Shown here in pieces: positions 8,732 through 14,826 of a stretch of 64,000 bases of DNA. The number at the start of each line of letters is the position of its first letter. Position 1 is the first letter of the stretch. The stretch lies in NCBI RefSeq assembly GCF_009765355.1, contig NZ_VTHK01000020.1:47931-111930 (forward strand). The letters run 5' to 3'. This stretch comes from Amycolatopsis anabasis (GTDB lineage: Bacteria; Actinomycetota; Actinomycetes; Mycobacteriales; Pseudonocardiaceae). The notes below the pieces were generated by a model. It was not told the origin of the DNA. It saw only the letters and a list, made by a program, of their open reading frames with translations, and did no database searches. A program made the position numbers and the translations under genes.

Positions 8732-10050
8732 CGCCGCCCACCGCCGTCCGCGACCAGCGGCCCGGTCTCGACCAGATCGGTGGCCAGCAGGTCCGCCGGG
8801 GTTTCCCGGCGCACCACGACCCGCCCGGTCCCGTTCGCCGCGAACACCACCGGCGCGCGGCAGAACCGGTTGTAGTTGCTCGCCATGCAGTGCGTGTACG
8901 CCCCGGCGGTGAGCACCGCCAGCACGTCGCCCCGGCGCACCGGCGGCAGCGGCACGTCGGCGAACAGCAGGTCCGTTTCGCAGTGCCGCCCGTAGATGTT
9001 GACCGTCGTGCTCGCCGGGACGTGCGGCGCGGCGGCCGCGACGACCTGGTGGCGGGCCGAGTACATCAGCGGCCGCGGGTTGTCCGAAAGGCCACCGTCC
9101 ACGACGACCAGATCGGATCCGCCCGGCCGCACGGCGGGGCGCACCAGGCCGACGGTGTACAGCAACATCCCGTACGGCGCCGCGATCGCCCGGCCCGGTT
9201 CGATGCCCAGCACCACATCGTCCGCGCACAGCGGGGCCAGCCACCGGCGAAACCCGGGGACCAGTTCGTCCGCCCAGCGTTCCGGGGCCGGGGGCATCGG
9301 TTCGTCGACGTAGTGCACGCCCATCCCGCCGCCGATCACCAGCCACCGGGGCCGCCAGCCCGGCGTCTCCCGGGTCAGGAACTCGGCGACCCGGCGCAGG
9401 GCGAGCAGGTACGGCTCGGCCGTGGTCAACTGGGAGCCGAGGTGGAAGTGCAGGCCGTCGACCTCCAGCACCTCGAGCGCGCGGGCGGTGGCCAGCGCGG
9501 CGGCGGCTTCTCCCCCGGCGATGCGCAGCCCGAACTTGCCCTCGGCGCCGCTGGCCCGGTAGCGCGCGTCGGTGCTCACCTCGACCCCGGGGTTGAGCCG
9601 GAGCAGGATGTGCTGCCGCAGCCCGCACCGGCGGGCCACCTCGGCCAGATCGGCGAGTTCCTCGACCGAGTCGACCACGATCCGGCCCACCGCGGACCGC
9701 ACCGCGAACTCCAGTTCGGCGGGCGTCTTGTAGCTGCCGTGCACGGTGATCCGCTCCGGCGGCACGCCCGCCCGCAGCGCGAGCGCGAGTTCCCCGCTGG
9801 ACACCACGTCCAGGTCCAGGTCCTCCTCGGTGACCAGCCGCAGCATCTCCCCGACCGCGAAGGCCTTGCAGGCGTAGGCCACCCGGGAACGCGGCCAGGC
9901 GCGGCGGAAGGAATCCCGGAACCGGCGGCAGATCTCGCGCAGGCCGGTCTCGTCGAACGCGTACGCCGGGGTGCCGGCCGCGCGGGCGAGTTCGGTCACG
10001 CGGCATCCGCCGAGCTCCAACGGCTCCGGCCGGACGGCGAGCGGGGTCAC
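8728..10050 (-). CDS. Diaminopimelate-decarboxylase-like fold-type III PLP enzyme
   Basis: A 440-residue alanine-racemase-fold decarboxylase of the LysA/ornithine-decarboxylase group. 'RVAYACKAFAVGEML' contains the PLP Lys62; 'HFHLGSQ' and 'EPGRAIAAPYG' are the ring-face and phosphate-binding motifs; 'YGRHCETDLL' supplies the active-site Cys from the partner subunit; 'AGAYTHCMASNYN' ends the domain. Family members decarboxylate D-configured carbons of meso-DAP or related polyamines. Beside the DapF-like gene it suggests epimerisation then decarboxylation of a diamino dicarboxylate, perhaps while carrier-bound (inference). The GTG at 10050 overlaps the lysW stop; an in-frame upstream extension runs over lysW and is not used. 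Confidence 0.85.
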   Translation of the reverse strand: MTPLAVRPEPLELGGCRVTELARAAGTPAYAFDETGLREICRRFRDSFRRAWPRSRVAYACKAFAVGEMLRLVTEEDLDLDVVSSGELALALRAGVPPERITVHGSYKTPAELEFAVRSAVGRIVVDSVEELADLAEVARRCGLRQHILLRLNPGVEVSTDARYRASGAEGKFGLRIAGGEAAAALATARALEVLEVDGLHFHLGSQLTTAEPYLLALRRVAEFLTRETPGWRPRWLVIGGGMGVHYVDEPMPPAPERWADELVPGFRRWLAPLCADDVVLGIEPGRAIAAPYGMLLYTVGLVRPAVRPGGSDLVVVDGGLSDNPRPLMYSARHQVVAAAAPHVPASTTVNIYGRHCETDLLFADVPLPPVRRGDVLAVLTAGAYTHCMASNYNRFCRAPVVFAANGTGRVVVRRETPADLLATDLVETGPLVADGGGRR

Positions 10051-10229
10051 TCGCCCCAGTCCGGCAACTCGGTCTCGACCGCCTCCAGCGCGAGCGCACC
10101 ACCGTCGACCGCCCGCACCTGCAGGGTCAGCGCGCATTCGGGGCAGGCGAGAGTCTCGCCGACCCCGAGTTCCGCCGCGGTGAAGGTGAATTCACACTCC
10201 GGGCATTCCCCGGTGACCGTGGTGCTCAC
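10047..10229 (-). CDS. lysW: LysW-type amino-group carrier protein
   Basis: A 60-residue acidic protein with two CPxC knuckles (Cys9, Cys12 and Cys29, Cys32) forming a zinc site, and the C-terminal sequence LPDWGE. LysW proteins end in (E/D)DWGE and carry the substrate on the gamma-carboxylate of the last Glu, which protects its amino group and provides a handle for LysX, LysZ and LysY. All features needed for carrier function are present. GTG at 10229 and the stop both form 4-base overlaps with neighbours, so it is tightly coupled to the homocitrate-synthase-like and LysA-like genes. Confidence 0.92.
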   Translation of the reverse strand: MSTTVTGECPECEFTFTAAELGVGETLACPECALTLQVRAVDGGALALEAVETELPDWGE

Positions 10230-11428
10230 TGCGCGCCCCTTTCGTTGGCCGTGGTGACGGTTGGTCGGGTGGATCGGGCCAGGAAGTCGAGCGCGAGCGA
10301 ACGCAGCGCGGTTTCGTCGAGCGTCGCCTTGCCCGCCGGGAGGTGGTTCAGCACGTCCTCGACGAACTCGTCCAGATCGAGCCCGCCGGTCAGGTCCGGG
10401 GGCAGGCAGGCGCGCAGCAGCGCCGGCCGGAGCCGCCCGCGCACGCGGACCCGCCGCTGGTTGCCGACCAGATCCGCCGGGACCGCCTCGAAGGCCTCGG
10501 GATGGGTCCACTGCCCGGCGATCTCGTAGTTGTAGCTGAACCGGGCCGTCGGCCCGCAGGTCGCGCCGAGCGGGACGGCGGAACGGCGCTCCACCTCCTG
10601 GGTCAGCGTGGTGAGCTTGGTGAGGTCGAACCGGTCGACGCCGTGGAACCGCCACAGGCAGGTCAGCACCTCGGCGAGCGGGGTGTTCCCGCCTCGCTCG
10701 CCGAGCCCGCCGACGGTGGTCGAAATCCACGACGCGCCCCCGTCCACGGCGGCCAGCGCGTTCGCGACCGCCAGCCCCAGCATGTTGTGCGAGTGGATCT
10801 CCACCTCGATCCCGGCGCCCGCCCGGACCGCGACCTCGGCCAGTCGCCGGGTGTCGTCCGGCCGGAGCGTGGACACCGTCTCGGCGAGCCGGAACCGATC
10901 GGCCCCGGCGGCGGCGCCGTTGGCGACGTACTCGGCGAGGAATCCCGGATCGGTGCGCGCGCCGTCCTCCGCGCTGAACGTGGTGTGCAGGCCCATTTCC
11001 TTGCTGATCCCGATGACGCCCCGGGCCAGAGCCAGAATCCGTTCCGGGCGATCGGTGCCCAGTTTCAGGCGGGCGTGCACCGGGGAACTCGGCAACGACA
11101 CCATCACCGCGCGGCAACCGAGCGAACGGGCCAGTTCGAGGTCTTCGCGGACCTGTTTCCGGTTGCGCGCGAGGACGAGGGTGAGGACGTGGTCCGGGCC
11201 CACGTGGTCCAGCACCGCGCCGAGCAAGGGCAGGTCAGCGCGGTCACCCGTGGACACGATCCCGGCCTCGACCAGGTCGACGCCCACCGCGCGCAGCAGC
11301 CCGGCGATCGCCACCCCGTCGGCCGGGGTGAAATCCACCCCCGGCATATGCGCGCTGTCCCGGAGCGTGGTGTCGGAGATTCTCGGCGACGGACGGGGTG
11401 CCGAATTCATTTCGGCGGATCGGTCCAT
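10226..11428 (-). CDS. Homocitrate/isopropylmalate-synthase-like (DRE-TIM) enzyme
   Basis: A 400-residue HMGL-like TIM-barrel protein. 'ISDTTLRDSAHMPG' (residues 18-30) is the first metal-site motif, but the usual RDGEQ is RDSAH. 'EIHSHNMLGLA' supplies the metal-binding His-x-His, and 'GGLGERGGNTPL' is the conserved loop. The C-terminal part lacks the long regulatory domain of LeuA, as in homocitrate synthase and NifV. These enzymes condense acetyl-CoA or similar acyl-CoA with a 2-keto acid. No homoaconitase or homoisocitrate dehydrogenase accompanies it, and the altered motif suggests a different acceptor or acyl donor. GGGG precedes the ATG at 11428 by about six bases. Confidence 0.82.
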   Translation of the reverse strand: MDRSAEMNSAPRPSPRISDTTLRDSAHMPGVDFTPADGVAIAGLLRAVGVDLVEAGIVSTGDRADLPLLGAVLDHVGPDHVLTLVLARNRKQVREDLELARSLGCRAVMVSLPSSPVHARLKLGTDRPERILALARGVIGISKEMGLHTTFSAEDGARTDPGFLAEYVANGAAAGADRFRLAETVSTLRPDDTRRLAEVAVRAGAGIEVEIHSHNMLGLAVANALAAVDGGASWISTTVGGLGERGGNTPLAEVLTCLWRFHGVDRFDLTKLTTLTQEVERRSAVPLGATCGPTARFSYNYEIAGQWTHPEAFEAVPADLVGNQRRVRVRGRLRPALLRACLPPDLTGGLDLDEFVEDVLNHLPAGKATLDETALRSLALDFLARSTRPTVTTANERGAQ

Positions 11429-11472
11429 GACGGACCCCTTTACTCAAGTGGAAAACAATCAGGAATATCGGT

Positions 11473-12840
11473 TCAGTCACCGTGCTCGAGGACGTACCGG
11501 CGCCAGTACTCCTGTCCTTCTTCGCCCAGTGTGTCGATCGGGTCGTAAAACTCGTACCGGAGATCCAGCGCGGCCGGATCGTCCAACTCCAGGCTCGTCC
11601 GGTAGTTCTTCGTCCAGTACGAAATTCCGCGCGTCCGGTCGTAGGAGTGCGCCTGGTGGACCCAGCGCTTCCCGAGATACGGCGGGTCGCAGATCAAGCG
11701 CGGGGTGGCGAAGCCCGGCAGATATCCCATGATGTCGTGTTGCAGCCGCTGCGCCTGATCGAGACTGGTGCGCCAATGCTCGGAATTCGGCACCATGTCG
11801 CACATGTAGACGTAGTACGGAATCACGTGCGCGCGGTCCAGGATGGTGAAGGAGAGGTCGAGCAGGCTGGCCAGCGAGTCGTTGACCCCGCGCAACAGCA
11901 CGGCCTGGTTGCGCACGTCCCGGAAGCCGAGATCGAGCAGGGCCCGCACCGCCCTGGCCACCAGTGGGGTCACCGAGTTGGCGTGGTTGATGTGGGTGTG
12001 CACCGCGACGTTGACCTCGCGCTCGCGCGCACGGCGGGCGATCCGCTCCAGCCCGCTCAGCACCTCGGACTGCCGGAAGTGCTGCGGCAGCGCGGCCAGC
12101 GCCTTGGTGGCCAGCCGCACGTCGCGGATGTTCGGGATCTCGAACATCCGGAGGCAGAAGTCCTCGAGTTGCGCGATCGGCACGTTCGCCACGTCGCCGC
12201 CGGACACGACCACGTCCCGGACCGCGCGGTTCTCCCGCAGGTAGTCCAGGATCAGCTCGTACCGGTCCTTGGTGCGCACTTCGATCCGCCGCTTGGTCAC
12301 CTGCGGCACGTCCAGGCCGACCAGGTCCATCCGCGTGCAGTGCCCGCAGTACTGCGGGCAGGTGGTGGTCAGTTCCACCAGCACCTTGGTCGGGTACTTG
12401 TGCGTCAGCCCGGGCACCGTCCACATATCGGCCTCGTGCAGGCTGTCCCGGCGGGCCATCGGATGGCTGGGCCATTCCCGATCCCGATCGGCGAATGCCG
12501 GGGCCATGTACCGCCGAATCGGATCGTTCCAGAGATCCTCGACATTCATCGTGTTGATCATTTGCGGCGGAATAAGCATCGCCATGGTGGCCCGTTCCCG
12601 CTGGTCCCGGAAAATCGAATCAGCCAGCTCATCGGGCAACCAGTCGCCAAGCGTCCGCCGCAACGCGGCCACGCTCTTCACCGCGTTTCGCCGCTGCCAT
12701 CGGGCATCGAGCCAGTCCCGCTCCGCAACCTCGCGAAACCCCGGTATTCGCCGCCAATCCGGTTCGGAAAAATCCCGATCCGGCGGGTAATCGTAGGGCT
12801 GCGCAAGCAAAGCCCCCATGTCAGTTTGGCGCACGTTCAT
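11473..12840 (-). CDS. Lysine 2,3-aminomutase-like radical SAM enzyme
   Basis: A 455-residue KamA-family protein. 'TTTCPQYCGHCTR' gives the cluster ligands Cys161, Cys165 and Cys168 (CxxxCxxC). 'YMCDM' (Asp348) and 'LICDPPYLGK' (Asp385, probable PLP Lys391) align with the two aspartates that bind the lysine side-chain ammonium in lysine 2,3-aminomutase and with its PLP lysine; the usual glycine run before that lysine is replaced. KamA moves the alpha-amino group to the beta carbon. Keeping both aspartates argues for a substrate with a distal amino group, such as lysine, rather than glutamate. It is the operon's first gene, 44 bases before the next. A weakly placed GGGGG precedes the start. 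Confidence 0.88.
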   Translation of the reverse strand: MNVRQTDMGALLAQPYDYPPDRDFSEPDWRRIPGFREVAERDWLDARWQRRNAVKSVAALRRTLGDWLPDELADSIFRDQRERATMAMLIPPQMINTMNVEDLWNDPIRRYMAPAFADRDREWPSHPMARRDSLHEADMWTVPGLTHKYPTKVLVELTTTCPQYCGHCTRMDLVGLDVPQVTKRRIEVRTKDRYELILDYLRENRAVRDVVVSGGDVANVPIAQLEDFCLRMFEIPNIRDVRLATKALAALPQHFRQSEVLSGLERIARRAREREVNVAVHTHINHANSVTPLVARAVRALLDLGFRDVRNQAVLLRGVNDSLASLLDLSFTILDRAHVIPYYVYMCDMVPNSEHWRTSLDQAQRLQHDIMGYLPGFATPRLICDPPYLGKRWVHQAHSYDRTRGISYWTKNYRTSLELDDPAALDLRYEFYDPIDTLGEEGQEYWRRYVLEHGD

Positions 12841-12884
12841 CCCCCAAGATCCGCTGACTGGCAGCGCGCCTTTCCCTGCATCGG

Positions 12885-12913
12885 ACGGTACCGGCCGGGT
12901 AATTCCTTGTCCA
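12885..12913 (-). promoter_or_regulatory. Predicted promoter of the LysW operon
   Basis: On the minus strand TGGACA (12913-12908) and TACCGT (12890-12885) are separated by 17 bases, a good sigma-70-type pair. Transcription would begin about 38 bases before the KamA-like start at 12840. No other strong promoter pair is seen inside the following 12.6 kb, where genes overlap or nearly touch. Confidence 0.5.
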
Positions 12914-12928
12914 CCCCGAATTGTTCGT

Positions 12929-12949
12929 GATCAATAAAGGAAGATCAAT
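12929..12949. repeat. Direct repeat GATCAAT upstream of the operon promoter
   Basis: GATCAAT occurs at 12929-12935 and 12943-12949, 14 bases apart, just upstream of the predicted -35 box, in the most A/T-rich spot of the intergenic region. It could be a regulator site; no regulator gene lies inside the operon. Confidence 0.3.
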
Positions 12950-13282
12950 TAGTCCATTTGCCGGGCCCACCTTGTCACCGAGGCGCTCCCAGACAACAGG
13001 GACCGCGGTCCCAGAGCCGCCGGGAATGTCAAGCGCGCCGGGATACGGTGGACCGAACACCTGCCGGACTACGCGTATAAACCGCCTTCCGCCAAGAGAA
13101 ACCCGGCACCGGCACCCGAACCGGCTGCCGCCGAGATCGGAAGCACCGAACTGGTCGCCGTGCACAGCGGAAAATGCGTGACGAGCCGGACGGCCAACGC
13201 GTCGGGCACACCCGCACCGCAGTTCCGCCGCAAGGACCGGCGGCTCGGGGACCAGTCATCGTCGAGCACCTGGTTAACGTGG

Positions 13283-13585
13283 TCAAAGATCGATGAGTTC
13301 GACGGTCACGGTCGCCAGGTCACCCGCATCGAGGGCTTCTGCCTCGCGGACGGCCCGTTTGATGGGCAACACATAGCTGCCGCGCGCGCTGTCGGGAAAG
13401 ATCGAGGTCGTCCACGTGCTCCCGCCGAGGGTGACCCGCACCCGCAGCGAGCCGAAGCCACGGCGCGCTCGGCCAGTCAGGTCACGAATCTCTTCGGACG
13501 CCTCGGTGGGCAGGCTGACGAAGAACCAACTGTCAGAGCGGCGGGCATCCCATATCCACAGCTCGGCATCGAAAACGACGACCAC
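13283..13585 (-). CDS. DUF1905 domain protein
   Basis: A complete 100-residue protein that is almost entirely a DUF1905 domain: FDAELWIWDARRSDSWFFVS at the start, 'GFGSLRVRVTLGGSTW' in the middle, 'TSIFPDSARGSYVLPIKRAV' and a final 'VTVELIDL'. The family is a small beta-barrel of unknown function, often stand-alone in actinobacteria. It appears monocistronic. No partner gene is recognisable. Confidence 0.82.
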   Translation of the reverse strand: MVVVFDAELWIWDARRSDSWFFVSLPTEASEEIRDLTGRARRGFGSLRVRVTLGGSTWTTSIFPDSARGSYVLPIKRAVREAEALDAGDLATVTVELIDL

Positions 13586-13609
13586 GGATTCATCATCACA
13601 CGCCGACCC

Positions 13610-13750
13610 GACAAGGTGGCCGTGCGACTGTCTACCCAGGTGTTCGGGGTCGGCTACGTCAACCTCGTCGCGGTGGCGGCCCTGCTCTGCGGCTCGCTGC
13701 CCGCCATCGCGATCACCCGGCGCGTCGCCGGGCGGGGGCCGCGGTTTCAG
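13610..13750 (+). pseudogene. Possible remnant of a membrane transporter C-terminus
   Basis: One frame encodes a lone hydrophobic helix and basic tail (VGYVNLVAVAALLCGSLPAI then AITRRVAGRGPRFQ) that looks like the last membrane span of an MFS-type transporter. No start, ribosome site or upstream transporter body exists; the region just upstream is the DUF1905 gene on the other strand. It may be a decayed fragment or chance hydrophobicity. Confidence 0.25.
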
Positions 13751-14763
13751 AGGCGGTCCGCGTCGATGATCGCCTGGGCGAAGGGATGCGGGGCCTCCTG
13801 CGGGACGTTGTGGCCGATCCCGTCGAAGACCCGGTGCTGGTGCTTGCCGGTGAACTTGGCGCGGTAGGTCATTCCGTCCTTGGCCGTGCCGTCGAAGTCG
13901 CTGCCGATGGTGATCGTCGGCACGGCGATGGCCGGCCCGGTGGCGAGTTTCTGCTCGTATTCGTCATACCGCGGCTCGCCGGGAGCCAGGCTCAGGCGCC
14001 AGCGGTAGTTGTGGATGACGATGTCGACGTGGTCGGGGTTGTCGAACGACGCCGCGCTGCGGTCGTAGGTGGCGTCGTCGAAGGCCCACCGCGGCGACGC
14101 GAACTTCCAGATCAGCTTGTTGAAGTCGTGCCGGTGCTGGCGGTAGCCGAGGACGCCGCGCTCGGTCGCGAAGTAGTACTGGTACCACCAGCCCAGTTCG
14201 GCGGCCGGGGCCAGGGGTTGCTGGTTCGCCGCGAGATTGGTGATGATGTAACCGCTCACCGGGACGATCGCCGTGCAGCGTTCGGGCCACAGCGCGGCCA
14301 TGATGGCGGCGGTCCGCGCACCCCAGTCGTATCCGCCCACGATCGCCTCGTCGATGCGGAGGGCGTCCATGAGGGCGATGACGTCGAGCGCCACCGCCGA
14401 CTGCTGCCCGTTGCGGACCGTCTGCGGGGAAAGGAACGTGGTCGGGCCCCAGCCGCGCAGGAACGGGACGATCACCCGGTACCCCGCGGCGGCGAGCAAC
14501 GGCCCGACGTCGACGTAACTGTGCGGGTCGTAGGGCCAGCCGTGCAGCAGCACCACCGGCTGACCGGTGCCCGGGCCGAATTCGGCGTAGGCCATGCTCA
14601 GCACGCCCGCGTGGATCTGCTTGAGGGGGCCGAGCGAGGTGTGCTCGCCCGAACCGGCCCGCAGATCCGAAGCATCGGTGGGAGTGTTCGACGAGCACGC
14701 GGCCAGCGACGTCGCCGCCACACCCGCCGCGAGCATCCGCGTGAACCGTCTTCTGTCGATCAT
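13747..14763 (-). CDS. Secreted/lipid-anchored alpha/beta hydrolase (epoxide-hydrolase-like)
   Basis: A 338-residue alpha/beta-hydrolase. The N-terminus MIDRRRFTRMLAAGVAATSL followed by AACSS combines a twin-arginine-like start with a lipobox Cys near residue 23, so it is probably exported and lipid-anchored. 'VVLLHGWPYDPHSY' is the oxyanion region; 'VGGYDWGARTAA' has Asp as nucleophile, as in epoxide hydrolases and haloalkane dehalogenases; 'FDGIGHNVPQEAP' gives the catalytic His. Substrate is unknown. A 16-bp motif shared with the DUF6130 gene lies 33 bases upstream of the start, so it is likely controlled by the adjacent LAL regulator. Confidence 0.83.
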   Translation of the reverse strand: MIDRRRFTRMLAAGVAATSLAACSSNTPTDASDLRAGSGEHTSLGPLKQIHAGVLSMAYAEFGPGTGQPVVLLHGWPYDPHSYVDVGPLLAAAGYRVIVPFLRGWGPTTFLSPQTVRNGQQSAVALDVIALMDALRIDEAIVGGYDWGARTAAIMAALWPERCTAIVPVSGYIITNLAANQQPLAPAAELGWWYQYYFATERGVLGYRQHRHDFNKLIWKFASPRWAFDDATYDRSAASFDNPDHVDIVIHNYRWRLSLAPGEPRYDEYEQKLATGPAIAVPTITIGSDFDGTAKDGMTYRAKFTGKHQHRVFDGIGHNVPQEAPHPFAQAIIDADRL

Positions 14764-14796
14764 GACCAGGACGTTAGGGAGACGACGGGGACATCC

Positions 14797-14812
14797 GCGA
14801 CTGTCGGATGAC
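14797..14812 (-). promoter_or_regulatory. Shared 16-bp motif, copy 1 (hydrolase promoter)
   Basis: Read on the minus strand, GTCATCCGACAGTCGC lies 33 bases before the hydrolase start codon. It matches the copy at 17591-17606 in 15 of 16 bases, in the same orientation and at nearly the same distance from its gene. A TAACGT box follows closer to the start. Likely site for the LAL regulator encoded between the two copies (inference). Confidence 0.55.
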
Positions 14813-14826
14813 GCCGCCGGGGTAAG

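Larger units (their letters stand above)
12841..13282. other. Intergenic region upstream of the LysW operon
   Basis: About 440 bases between the operon start and the 3' end of the DUF1905 gene. It holds the predicted promoter and the GATCAAT repeats. Short open frames on both strands show no recognisable domain or convincing ribosome binding site, so I call no gene here. Confidence 0.5.

Noticed and set aside
12821..13165. Minus-strand 114-residue open frame before the KamA-like gene
   Set aside because: It overlaps the operon promoter and the KamA-like start, has no ribosome site or known domain, and high-GC DNA gives many such frames.
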